Of a stretch of 64,000 nucleotides of DNA, positions 18,626 to 27,975 are shown in pieces (position 1 is the stretch's first letter; each line of letters opens with the position of its first letter). The stretch comes from SUG2458 sp963651465 (GTDB lineage: Bacteria; Bacillota_I; Bacilli_A; RFN20; CAG-826): contig CAVJPS010000009.1 of assembly GCA_963651465.1 (NCBI GenBank), positions 1 through 64,000 on the forward strand, written 5' to 3'. A program made the translations under genes and the position numbers. The notes under the pieces are model-generated. The model was not told where the DNA came from. It worked only from the letters and a program-made list of their open reading frames with translations, and did no database searches.

Positions 18626-18642
18626 AAGTATTAAAGATACTT
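18626..18642. promoter_or_regulatory. Probable TetR-family operator
   Basis: AAGTATTAAAGATACTT is a perfect inverted repeat (AAGTAT / ATACTT, 5-bp spacer), within a longer imperfect one, next to the regulator's ribosome binding site. Confidence 0.5.
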
Positions 18643-18813
18643 CTTAATATTATTTTATGAGATTTTTATATGTGCTGTCAATGTAATGGAAAATATTAAT
18701 TTTATTTTTGTTTTGATAGAAATAATAAAAAAAATCACATATTAATCTTTAAAGGGTTTTTCCTTTATAAACTAATACTTTTGAGATATAATATTTAATT
18801 GGAGGTATATGTT

Positions 18814-19830
18814 ATGCAATATACAAATATATTAAAAGATAAAGTAAAAAAATCTACAAAAGATATTAAAGAAGTATTAAAACAAATCAAAAAATATGAT
18901 CGTATTGTTATCTTCCGTCATATTATGCCAGACTTTGATGCATTAGGCTCTCAAATGGGTTTATATACTTGGTTAAAAGATAATTTCCCTAATAAAGATA
19001 TTCACGTGACTGGTGAAGACCACGTTACATTTACACCACGTCTTTATCCATATATGGAAAAATTAGAAGATAGCTTTTTTGAAGAAAAGCCATTCTTAGC
19101 AATTTCATTAGATTGTAGTGATAGAAAACGTATTAGTGATGATAGATTATTCAAAGCTGAGTATATTATTAAAATTGATCACCATCCAAATGTTGATTCA
19201 TATGGCAATATCAATATTGTTTATGATGAATTAGCATCATGTAGTGAATTAGTTGTTAATATTTTATTAAGTTTTGGTAATAAATTTGTTATGACAAAAC
19301 AAGCAGCTTCATATTTCTATAGTGCAATTGTAGGCGATAGTGGTCGTTTCTTATTTAATTCAACTTCATCCCATACATTTGAAGTTGCAAATCAATTAAT
19401 TTCAACCGGTTTTGATTTATCAAAAGATGTTTATCAAAAAATGTATGTTAAACAAATTGATGACTTAAAAGTAACAGCTTATGTTTTAAATCATTTCAAA
19501 GTTTCAAAACAAGGTGTTGCTTATTATGTTTTACCAATTGATATTCAACAAAAACTTAAAATTACACCAGAAAGAGGTAAAGAAAACGTTAATGTTTTCT
19601 CAAATATTGACGGCATTGAAATTTGGTGTTCAATTACAGAAAACCCAGCAACAAATGTTTGGAAAGTTTCAATTCGTTCAAAACAATTTGCAATTAATGA
19701 AGTAGCTAGCCATTTCAATGGTGGTGGACATGACCAAGCTTCAGGTTGTGAAATTAAAAATCTTGATGAACTTCCTCAATTAATTAAAGAATTAGATGAA
19801 GTAATCAAAACACACAAATCAAATAAATAA
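18814..19830 (+). CDS. nrnA: DHH/DHHA1 phosphoesterase, NrnA-like
   Basis: Proteins of this family degrade nano-RNA or dephosphorylate pAp, using two metal ions. The 338-residue sequence carries the family motifs: DFDALGSQ (motif I, in place of DADALGS), LDCSD, the DHH motif in KIDHHPN, and a C-terminal DHHA1 domain with the substrate motif FNGGGHDQASG. The start is at ATG 18814, 8 bp after GGAGG. A TATAAT at 18787-18792 with TTTATA 17 bp upstream is its likely promoter. A hairpin follows the gene. Cyclic-di-AMP breakdown (GdpP/Pde2-like) is a less likely alternative, since no membrane segments are present. Confidence 0.85.
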   Translation: MQYTNILKDKVKKSTKDIKEVLKQIKKYDRIVIFRHIMPDFDALGSQMGLYTWLKDNFPNKDIHVTGEDHVTFTPRLYPYMEKLEDSFFEEKPFLAISLDCSDRKRISDDRLFKAEYIIKIDHHPNVDSYGNINIVYDELASCSELVVNILLSFGNKFVMTKQAASYFYSAIVGDSGRFLFNSTSSHTFEVANQLISTGFDLSKDVYQKMYVKQIDDLKVTAYVLNHFKVSKQGVAYYVLPIDIQQKLKITPERGKENVNVFSNIDGIEIWCSITENPATNVWKVSIRSKQFAINEVASHFNGGGHDQASGCEIKNLDELPQLIKELDEVIKTHKSNK

Positions 19831-19834
19831 TTCT

Positions 19835-19867
19835 AAAGTCCTTCTATAAGGACTTTTATTTTTTTAT
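19835..19867 (+). terminator. Terminator after the nrnA-like gene
   Basis: AAAGTCCTT and AAGGACTTT form a 9-bp stem with loop CTAT, followed by a T-rich tract. Confidence 0.8.
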
Positions 19868-19944
19868 ACGTAATTATAATATATAAATATTAAAATATTT
19901 AAAAGTATAAAATATATGTTAAAATATGTTGAAGGATTAATACT

Positions 19945-22900
19945 ATGAACTTTATACCATTACACATTTACTCAGGCTATTCAATACTTCAAAGTGGTTT
20001 AAACTTTGAACGTATTTTTAATACTACTTTAAAAAACAAATATCCTGGTATTGGTCTTTGTGATTTACATACTATGTCTGGTATTCCAGAATTTGAAGAT
20101 TTAGCTAAAAAGAATAATCTTAGATCTATATTTGGCATTGATATTGAAGTCACTTTGCTTAATGAACGTTTTTTAATATCCATTTTTGCATTAAACGAAG
20201 AAGGTTATCGTTCATTAATAAAAATATCTTCTGAAGTTACTAAATCAAATAATATAAATTTAAATTTAAAGGATTATTTTAAAAATCTAATTTGTGTTCT
20301 TCCTACTATTACAAATAATTTTGAACTTTTTATGGAAGATACTCGTGAATTATTTAATTTCAGCAATCTTTTTAAGGATTTCTATTTAGGAATTGAAAAT
20401 TACTCTCACGATGATGATAAAAAAATATCTTCGATAAGAACTTTTGCAAAGAATCACTCATATAAAACTATTGCTTTCCCTTGGATTAGATATGTAAAAC
20501 CAAGTGATGCTATAGTACTTGAAATTACTGACGCTATTGCAAACGAGAAAATATTAGAAATAAATGAGAAAAGTGGTCCTTATTATTTTCCAAGTGAAGA
20601 AACTATTAAATTAAATTACACAGAAGAAGAAATAAGTAACACTTACGAATTAGTTTCAAAAGTAAATTTTGATTTCAATCAAAAACGTGGTCATATGTTA
20701 AAATTTTCAAATGACAATGCATATGAAATATTAAAAAAGGAATGTTTTGATGAATTAGAAAAATTGAATTTAAAAAATAATGATTATTTTAATCGTCTTA
20801 ATTATGAATTAGAAGTTATTAACAATATGGGCTATTGTGACTATTTTTTAATTGTTGCAGACTATGTCTTATTTGCTAAATCAAATAACATTTTAGTAGG
20901 CCCTGGTCGTGGTAGTGCTGCTGGTGCTTTAGTTGCGTTCCTCTTAGGTATTACTACTGTAGATCCTCTTAAATATGATTTATTATTTGAACGTTTCTTA
21001 AATAAAGAACGTGTTTCAATGCCTGATATAGACATGGACTTTGAAGATATTAAACGCGATCAAGTTGTTTCTTATTTAGTAAATAAATATGGTCAAGAAA
21101 GAGTTTCAAATATCATCACATTTCAAACTATTGGTGCAAAGCAATCAATAAGAGATATAGGACGTGTGTATCGTTATCCTTCTAAAATCATTGATTCTTT
21201 ATCCAAATCAATTCCTGATAATAAAATCAATTTGCATGATGCATATAGATACGTACCTGCATTTAAAGAATTAGTTGATTCCGATGAATATTATTTAAAT
21301 TATGTAAAACTTGCAAGTAAAATTGAAGGCTTACCTCGCCAAACAAGTATTCACGCTGCTGGTATTGTTTTAAACAACAATCCAATTATTGATGAAATGC
21401 CTATTATTAATGAAAGTAATGGATTAACTATTTGCCAATACGAAATGAATCATCTTGAAAATCAAGGCTTCTTAAAAATGGATATTCTTGGTTTACGTAA
21501 CTTAACAATTATTCATAAATGCTTAGATTTAATTAAAAAGTATCGTAATATCACTTTAGATTACGAAAATTTACCTTACGACACTAAAGAAACATTCAAT
21601 CTAATTGCTAAAGGTTATACAGCTGGTGTCTTCCAATTAGAAAGTAGTGGTATAAAAAAAGCAATTGAAAAGTTAAAACCTTCATCATTTAATGATGTTG
21701 TTGCTTTACTTGCTCTTTTTAGACCTGGTCCAATGGATCAAATTAATTTGTACGCTGAAAGAAAAAATTACAATAAGAAAATAGATTATCTAGTTCCTGA
21801 GTTAGAACCCATTCTTAAATCAACATATGGTATTATTGTTTACCAAGAACAAATTATGCAAATTACCCAAAAGGTTGCTGGCTTTAGTTTAGCTGAGGCA
21901 GATATTTTTAGACGTGCTATTTCTAAAAAAGATGTCTCAAAAATGACTAATTTAAAAGATAATTTTATAAAAGGTTGTTTAAATAATGGTTATAACAATA
22001 CTAAAGCAGAAGCATTGTATGATTTAATTGTGAAATTTGCAAACTATGGTTTTAATAAATCTCATAGTGTTTCTTATGCAATTATTACTTGTCAAATGGC
22101 ATACTTAAAATATAAATATCCATATGAATTTTTCATCTCACTTCTTGAAATAGGTTCATCGTCTTCTGATACAAAATTCCAAGAATATATTCGTGAAATG
22201 AAAAAATTAGGTATTAATTTATTATTACCTAACATTAACCATTCTAGCTATGAATATAAATTCCATGAAGGAGGATTAATAATACCTCTTACATCTATTC
22301 ACGGAATTAACAATCAATTTATTGAAGCTATTATCGGTGAAAGAAATAAAAATGGTGAATATAAAGATATTTATGAATTTGCATTACGTTTAACCCCATA
22401 TGGATTAAACGATCAAATATTTATTAAATTAATAGATAGTGGTGCATTAGATTTATTTGATAAATCTCGTGCTTCTTTACGCAAAAACGAACCTAATATA
22501 TTACGTTATGCAACAATTATTGCTGGAACAAATCCACAAGAGATATTATTAACTAATGTTGCTTTACCACGACCACGTTATGAAAAAGTCGAAGATAATG
22601 AACTAGAAAACTTCGAATGTGAATATGAGGCTCTTGGCATTACAATCAGTAATACTATACTAACTTACAAAAAAGATTATCTAAATAATCATGGTATTAG
22701 AACTATAGATTACTTAATTGAACATAATTATCCAAATGTTCCTTTTGCATGTTTATTAAAATCTAAAAAGATTATTAAAACAAAAAAAGGTGAACCAATG
22801 GCATTTTTAAAAGTATTTGATGAAAATAATGAACTTGAAGTTACATTATTTCCAACTGTATATGCTAAATCACTTATGTTTTTAGAAACAAATAAAGTAC

Positions 22901-22983
22901 TTATCATTAAAGGAAATTATCAAAAATCTAAAGATTCCTTTATTGCAGATGAAATCAATGAATTTAAGGAGAGTGAAGAATAA
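19945..22983 (+). CDS. dnaE: DNA polymerase III alpha subunit, DnaE type
   Basis: This is a C-family replicative DNA polymerase of 1012 residues, somewhat shorter than the usual 1100. It has an N-terminal PHP domain, the polymerase core with the catalytic acidic motif PDIDMDFED (about residues 362-370), the GPGRGSAAGALVAF and LFRPGPMD motifs, helix-hairpin-helix elements, and a C-terminal OB fold. The first PHP metal motif reads HIYSGYS where active enzymes have HxH, so PHP nuclease activity is probably lost. It has no 3'-5' exonuclease domain and so is not PolC. Its stop overlaps the polA start (TAATG), indicating coupling with repair and lagging-strand synthesis. Confidence 0.95.
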   Translation: MNFIPLHIYSGYSILQSGLNFERIFNTTLKNKYPGIGLCDLHTMSGIPEFEDLAKKNNLRSIFGIDIEVTLLNERFLISIFALNEEGYRSLIKISSEVTKSNNINLNLKDYFKNLICVLPTITNNFELFMEDTRELFNFSNLFKDFYLGIENYSHDDDKKISSIRTFAKNHSYKTIAFPWIRYVKPSDAIVLEITDAIANEKILEINEKSGPYYFPSEETIKLNYTEEEISNTYELVSKVNFDFNQKRGHMLKFSNDNAYEILKKECFDELEKLNLKNNDYFNRLNYELEVINNMGYCDYFLIVADYVLFAKSNNILVGPGRGSAAGALVAFLLGITTVDPLKYDLLFERFLNKERVSMPDIDMDFEDIKRDQVVSYLVNKYGQERVSNIITFQTIGAKQSIRDIGRVYRYPSKIIDSLSKSIPDNKINLHDAYRYVPAFKELVDSDEYYLNYVKLASKIEGLPRQTSIHAAGIVLNNNPIIDEMPIINESNGLTICQYEMNHLENQGFLKMDILGLRNLTIIHKCLDLIKKYRNITLDYENLPYDTKETFNLIAKGYTAGVFQLESSGIKKAIEKLKPSSFNDVVALLALFRPGPMDQINLYAERKNYNKKIDYLVPELEPILKSTYGIIVYQEQIMQITQKVAGFSLAEADIFRRAISKKDVSKMTNLKDNFIKGCLNNGYNNTKAEALYDLIVKFANYGFNKSHSVSYAIITCQMAYLKYKYPYEFFISLLEIGSSSSDTKFQEYIREMKKLGINLLLPNINHSSYEYKFHEGGLIIPLTSIHGINNQFIEAIIGERNKNGEYKDIYEFALRLTPYGLNDQIFIKLIDSGALDLFDKSRASLRKNEPNILRYATIIAGTNPQEILLTNVALPRPRYEKVEDNELENFECEYEALGITISNTILTYKKDYLNNHGIRTIDYLIEHNYPNVPFACLLKSKKIIKTKKGEPMAFLKVFDENNELEVTLFPTVYAKSLMFLETNKVLIIKGNYQKSKDSFIADEINEFKESEE

Positions 22984-25601
22984 TGAAGAAAATGTTAGTA
23001 ATAGACGGAAACTCTTTACTTTTCCGAGCATTCTACGCCACTAGTTTTCCTGGTGCACCTATAATGCAAACTAAAGAAGGTATTCCTACAAATGCAATAT
23101 TTGCATTTTCAAATATGATTAACAAAATTATTCTTGATCAAGGTGATGAAGAATTTTATATATTTGTTGCTTTTGATACAGGACATAAAACATTTAGACA
23201 TAACGAACTTGAAACTTATAAAGCAAATCGTAAACCTGTTCCACAAGAATTAGTTCAACAAATGCCTCTTGCTCGTGAATTATTAAAAGACATGGGTGTA
23301 TTTGTCTACGAACAAGATGGTGTTGAAGGTGATGATGTTGCGGGTTCAGTAGCTAAAAAAGCTGCTAAAGAAGGTTATGAAGTATTTGTTTATACTAGTG
23401 ACCGAGATTTTTTACAATTAATAGAGGAACACATTACTATAAATATTCTAAAAAAGGGTTTAAAAGAAATATTAGTTATGACTCCTACAACTATGAAAGA
23501 AATGTATGGCTTTGAACCTCTACAAATTCAAGATTTTAAAGGTTTAATGGGAGACACAAGCGATAACTTACCAGGTATTCCCGGAGTTGGTGAAAAAACT
23601 GCTGTAAAACTAATTCAAGAATATGGTTCTTTAGAAGCAATTATTAATGCTGCTCCTAATATGAAATCTAAATTAGGTGAAAAAATTATTGCTAACCAAG
23701 AACTAGGAAAATTATGTAAACATTTAGCTATTATTAAAACCGATATTGAATTACCATTTACGTTAGAACAAACATTATATACAGGTGTTGATTTTGATAA
23801 TTTAAGAGAATTTTGTTTAAAATATGAATTAAAGCAATTATTATCTAAAATTAAATCAAGTAATTCTCAAACAGAAACTAAAACTATTTTAAGAGAAGAC
23901 GTAAATTTTGAAGTAATAAGTAATTCTAAAGATATAAATTTTGGTAACTCTATTTCTTTATATTTAGATTTAGACACTAAAGTATCTTATTTTAAAGCTG
24001 AAATTTATGGCTTAGCTTTTACTACTAACAATAAAACTTATTATATTAATATTGATGATTTAAAAAACGATTCTAAATTAAAAGAAGTTTTAGCAGACGA
24101 ACAAATTTATAAAATAGCTTATGACTATAAAATGATTCGTGGTGCTTTATCTCGTTTTGGTATTTCATTAAATGGATTAAAAACAGATTTAATGATTGCA
24201 ACTTATTTAATTGATTCATCATTAGGTAATAGTCCTGAATCCGTCGCTAATCTATTTGGTTTTAATTTGTCTAGTAAAAAAGAAGATTTAGGTCTTTTTA
24301 GCAACGGCAATCAAACTAAAGCCTCGGAATTTACATATTATGCTATGAAATTAGAAAAAAATATTAACGATGCTTTAGTTTCAAATAGCGTTATGGATTT
24401 ATACCAAAAAATAGAAATTCCACTAGTTACAGTACTTAGTGATATGGAAATTGAAGGATTCCCATTACACGTTGATGATTTAAAAGAAATAGGTGTTGTC
24501 TTCAAAGATAAATTAAAAGACTTAAGTTCAGAAATTATAAATATGGTCGGTCATGAATTTAACATTGATTCACCAAAGCAAGTTGCAACTGTTTTATTTG
24601 ATGAGCTACACTTACCCGAAAACAAAAAACGTTCTACTTCAATTGAAGTATTAAATGAACTTATTGAAGATCATCCAATTATTCCTTTACTTATCTCATA
24701 CCGCAAATACGCAAAATTAGTTTCTACATACATTGATGGACTTACAGAATACGTTTACCCTGATAGTAAAATTCATTGTATTTTTAATCAAGCATTAACA
24801 ACTACAGGACGATTATCATCAAGTGAACCTAATTTACAAAACATTAGTATTCGTGATGAAGAAAGTAAATTAATACGTAAATCTTTCTATTATTCAGAAG
24901 ATAATATTTCTATTTTGTCGTTAGACTATTCTCAAATCGAATTACGTTTACTTGCTCAATGTTCAAATTGTAATAGATTAATTGAAGTATTCAATAATGG
25001 AAAAGATGTTCATGCTGATACTGCAAGAGCTGTATTTAATATTAAAGAAGACGAAGAAGTTCCTTCATACTTACGTCGTAAAGCAAAAGCAGTTAACTTT
25101 GGCATTGTCTATGGAATATCAAGTTGGGGATTAAGTAATCAAATTGGAGTTACTCCAAAAGAAGCAAGTAATATTATTAATGCTTTTTATAGTACTTATC
25201 CTGAAATTGGTAATTTCTTAAGATCAACAATTGAAGAACTAGAGAAAAACGGCTATGTTAAAACAATGTTTGGCCGTAAACGTTATATTAGAGAAATATT
25301 CGACTCAAATTATGCTGTTCGTGAATTTGCAAAACGTGCAGCAATGAATGCACCTATTCAAGGTACAGCTGCAGATTTAATTAAACTTGCAATGATTAAG
25401 GTTGCATCAGAAATTAAATCACATAATTTAAAATCTGTATTAGTTTCACAAATCCACGATGAACTTATATTTAAAGTTTATAATGATGAGATTGAAGAAT
25501 TAACGGCAATAGTAAAAGATTGTATGGAACACGTTGTTTCATTAAATGTTAAACTAGAAGTAGATGGTGGAGTAGCTAAGACTTGGTACGACGCTAAATA
25601 A
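22983..25601 (+). CDS. polA: DNA polymerase I
   Basis: This repair and Okazaki-fragment polymerase has 872 residues. It contains a 5'-nuclease domain (about 1-290, with DGNSLLFRAFYA and VEGDDVAGS), a central exonuclease-like domain, and the A-family polymerase core with motif A DYSQIELRLLA, motif B RRKAKAVNFGIVYG and motif C QIHDELIF. In the central domain the DxE motif reads DLD, and the late Tyr-x3-Asp motif is missing (YYAMKLEKN), so proofreading is probably absent, as in Bacillus-type enzymes. It overlaps dnaE by one base and precedes the mutM-coaE fusion gene by 18 bp in the same operon. Confidence 0.96.
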   Translation: MKKMLVIDGNSLLFRAFYATSFPGAPIMQTKEGIPTNAIFAFSNMINKIILDQGDEEFYIFVAFDTGHKTFRHNELETYKANRKPVPQELVQQMPLARELLKDMGVFVYEQDGVEGDDVAGSVAKKAAKEGYEVFVYTSDRDFLQLIEEHITINILKKGLKEILVMTPTTMKEMYGFEPLQIQDFKGLMGDTSDNLPGIPGVGEKTAVKLIQEYGSLEAIINAAPNMKSKLGEKIIANQELGKLCKHLAIIKTDIELPFTLEQTLYTGVDFDNLREFCLKYELKQLLSKIKSSNSQTETKTILREDVNFEVISNSKDINFGNSISLYLDLDTKVSYFKAEIYGLAFTTNNKTYYINIDDLKNDSKLKEVLADEQIYKIAYDYKMIRGALSRFGISLNGLKTDLMIATYLIDSSLGNSPESVANLFGFNLSSKKEDLGLFSNGNQTKASEFTYYAMKLEKNINDALVSNSVMDLYQKIEIPLVTVLSDMEIEGFPLHVDDLKEIGVVFKDKLKDLSSEIINMVGHEFNIDSPKQVATVLFDELHLPENKKRSTSIEVLNELIEDHPIIPLLISYRKYAKLVSTYIDGLTEYVYPDSKIHCIFNQALTTTGRLSSSEPNLQNISIRDEESKLIRKSFYYSEDNISILSLDYSQIELRLLAQCSNCNRLIEVFNNGKDVHADTARAVFNIKEDEEVPSYLRRKAKAVNFGIVYGISSWGLSNQIGVTPKEASNIINAFYSTYPEIGNFLRSTIEELEKNGYVKTMFGRKRYIREIFDSNYAVREFAKRAAMNAPIQGTAADLIKLAMIKVASEIKSHNLKSVLVSQIHDELIFKVYNDEIEELTAIVKDCMEHVVSLNVKLEVDGGVAKTWYDAK

Positions 25602-25619
25602 CTAAGAAAGGATATAAAT

Positions 25620-27020
25620 ATGCCTGAATTACCAGAAGTTGAAACAGTAAAAGAAGTTTTAAAAAGAAAATTAATTGGTTATAAGATTACTAGAGTCATG
25701 GTATTTCATGAAAAAACGGTACTTTCACCACTTAATTCTTTTGAAAGTTCTATTATAAACAGCAACATTACCGATATTACTCGTCTCGGTAAATTTTTGA
25801 TAATTCATTTCGAAAACAAAAACGTTCTTATTGTTCATTTAAGAATGGAAGGCAAATTTATTGAATGTCATCAAAATGAAGATATTAGTAAATATTCAAC
25901 TGTTGTATTTTATTTAAATGACGGACGTAAAATGTGTTTTGACGATACAAGAAAATTTGGAATTATGATTGTTTCAAAAGAAGAGACGTATTTAAATGAA
26001 GAACCTATTTCAAAATTAGGACTTGAACCTTTTGATATTAAAGATTCTTCCTATCTTCTTTATAAATATAGTCATATTAAAAGACCAATTAAAGAAGTTA
26101 TGTTAGATCAATCTATAATAGCTGGAATTGGAAATATATACGCAGATGAAACATTATTTAGATGTAAATTACATCCTTTAACACCCGCTAATGAATTAAC
26201 TAATGATGACTGTAAAAACATTATTAAACATTCAATTGATGTATTAAATAAAGCTATTGAATTAGGTGGTTCAACTATTAAAAGTTACCATGCAGAAAAA
26301 GGAATTGATGGAAAGTTTCAAAATGAACTTCTTGCTTATGGTAAAGAAGGTAATAATTGTTTTAATAAATGTGGCGCTCGTTACCGTAAAATATTTGTTA
26401 ATGGCCGTGGTACTACCTATTGTCCGTTATGTCAAAGACGCAAAGATAAAACTTTTATTATAGGTGTAACAGGAGTTATTGCATCAGGAAAATCTACAAT
26501 TATTAAATATTTTAATAATAACAATATTAAAGTTATTTCTTCTGATGAAATAGTTAAAAATCTTTATAATGAAAAACAAGTTCAAAAACGTGTTATTTCT
26601 TTATTAGGAAAAGAAGCTTACATTAATGAAAATGTTAATAAAGAATATATTAAAAAAGTTATATCTCTTAATCAAAAACTTAAAACAAGTTTAGAAGAAA
26701 TATTACATCCTCTTGTAAGAGAAAAATTAAAAGAATTTATCAATAATAACTATAAAGAAAAAATTATAGTATTAGAAATACCGTTATTATATGAATCAAA
26801 AATGGAAGATTTAGTTGATGCGACAATGGCTATTGACGCATCACTAGAAGATCAAAAAAACAACCTTTTAAAACGTGGTAGTGACATTAATAGTTCAATA
26901 TTATTAAATAGTTCTAATCAATTTAAAAAATATAGAAATAAGGTTACTTTCTTATTTGAAACTAATAATAATATAGATACTTTATATTCAAAATTAGATA
27001 CTATTATAAAACAATTTTAA
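25620..27020 (+). CDS. mutM-coaE: Fused formamidopyrimidine-DNA glycosylase / dephospho-CoA kinase
   Basis: A single uninterrupted 466-codon frame joins two enzymes. Residues 1 to about 277 are a MutM/Fpg base-excision glycosylase: catalytic N-terminal PELPEVETV, and a C-terminal zinc finger ending GRGTTYCPLCQ. The finger's first cysteine pair is spaced C-x3-C (CFNKC) instead of the usual C-x2-C. From about residue 278 a complete CoaE follows with P-loop GVTGVIASGKST, SSDEIV and EIPLLYES; CoaE phosphorylates dephospho-CoA to make coenzyme A. There is almost no linker. In Bacillus the genes are separate but adjacent (polA-mutM-ytaF-coaE), so the fusion probably arose by loss of an intervening stop. 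A sequencing error seems unlikely, but should be excluded. Confidence 0.92.
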   Translation: MPELPEVETVKEVLKRKLIGYKITRVMVFHEKTVLSPLNSFESSIINSNITDITRLGKFLIIHFENKNVLIVHLRMEGKFIECHQNEDISKYSTVVFYLNDGRKMCFDDTRKFGIMIVSKEETYLNEEPISKLGLEPFDIKDSSYLLYKYSHIKRPIKEVMLDQSIIAGIGNIYADETLFRCKLHPLTPANELTNDDCKNIIKHSIDVLNKAIELGGSTIKSYHAEKGIDGKFQNELLAYGKEGNNCFNKCGARYRKIFVNGRGTTYCPLCQRRKDKTFIIGVTGVIASGKSTIIKYFNNNNIKVISSDEIVKNLYNEKQVQKRVISLLGKEAYINENVNKEYIKKVISLNQKLKTSLEEILHPLVREKLKEFINNNYKEKIIVLEIPLLYESKMEDLVDATMAIDASLEDQKNNLLKRGSDINSSILLNSSNQFKKYRNKVTFLFETNNNIDTLYSKLDTIIKQF

Positions 27021-27024
27021 AAGT

Positions 27025-27052
27025 CAAAAAAGCACGATTAATTCGTGCTTTT
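27025..27052. terminator. Bidirectional terminator between the mutM-coaE and dnaI genes
   Basis: AAAAAGCACGA and TCGTGCTTTT form a stem almost identical to the one at 6958-6986; the dnaI stop codon lies in its loop. Confidence 0.85.
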
Positions 27053-27970
27053 CTTGTATACCGGAATACCTTCAAGTACCATTTCGTCTTCACATACTTC
27101 GCGTAATAATTTTGATATTCTTCGTCTTATTAAATTAATACTATCTTTGTTCTTACTTTGACCGCTATATAGTTGAGCTACCTCATCTATACTATATACA
27201 CTTGCAAAAAGAGTTAATAAACCTCTTCTTTTACGTTCGTTTAGTATAGGCATAATAATAGCGTCTAACGCATAATCAGATTTATAGCCTTCACCAAAGT
27301 TATCAAACATTAAAACTGGTACATTACATAATTTTTCTAAATCAACGTTGAAATCGTCTTTATTTGAAATAGATTCATCTTTTAGTTCATTAATTCTAAA
27401 GCTACAATCAATACACGCAACTGGTCCACGATTTAAACTAACTATAGTATTTAAAAATGATACTAGAATAAATGATTTACCATTTGCATCCTTAGATGTT
27501 AAATAAATCCAATTGCTATTTTTTCTTTCAAGAATATCTGTTAAGGCATTAATAATATTTGTTCGTACTTTTAAAGGTTTTAAATCTTGTAATTTATGGT
27601 TTTTCCATTTTTCAGGAAAATCACTATAAATGTATTGTTTATCAAGATTCATTTTTTCTATAGCATAATCACATAATGTTAATTGACGATCAACTATAGA
27701 ACCATCAATTTTCAAAGTCATTTTCATGTGTTTACGTTGTTTTGGACAAAATTCTAATCCTTTACAGTTTTTACAACAATTAAAGTCTTCTTGGAAATCT
27801 AAAAAAAGTGATAAATAATCTCTCACTTGACTTGTTTTTACTCCAAGCTCTTTTATTTTGTTATAAACATCTGTGTCACTACGTAATTGATCAAAACTAG
27901 CACTAATGAATTTTTCAATATCTTCATCACTGTATATTTTACGATATTTTTTTACTTCGACTTGTTTCAT
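27038..27970 (-). CDS. dnaI: DnaI-like helicase loader, AAA+ motifs eroded
   Basis: DnaI loads the replicative helicase at the origin and at stalled forks. The 310-residue protein has the N-terminal zinc cluster (Cys65, Cys66, Cys69, Cys75 and His81) and a DnaC/DnaI-type AAA+ domain. The usual motifs are changed: the P-loop reads SKDANGKS (Ser for the first Gly, residue 159), Walker B reads VLMFDN (Asn224 for the second acid), and the sensor-1 position reads ASV where DnaI has TSN. It starts at ATG 27970 behind an AGGT-type site, 5 bp after dnaB, as in Bacillus. The identity rests on the zinc domain and the gene pair. Confidence 0.88.
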   Translation of the reverse strand: MKQVEVKKYRKIYSDEDIEKFISASFDQLRSDTDVYNKIKELGVKTSQVRDYLSLFLDFQEDFNCCKNCKGLEFCPKQRKHMKMTLKIDGSIVDRQLTLCDYAIEKMNLDKQYIYSDFPEKWKNHKLQDLKPLKVRTNIINALTDILERKNSNWIYLTSKDANGKSFILVSFLNTIVSLNRGPVACIDCSFRINELKDESISNKDDFNVDLEKLCNVPVLMFDNFGEGYKSDYALDAIIMPILNERKRRGLLTLFASVYSIDEVAQLYSGQSKNKDSINLIRRRISKLLREVCEDEMVLEGIPVYKKSTN

Positions 27971-27975
27971 TCAAA

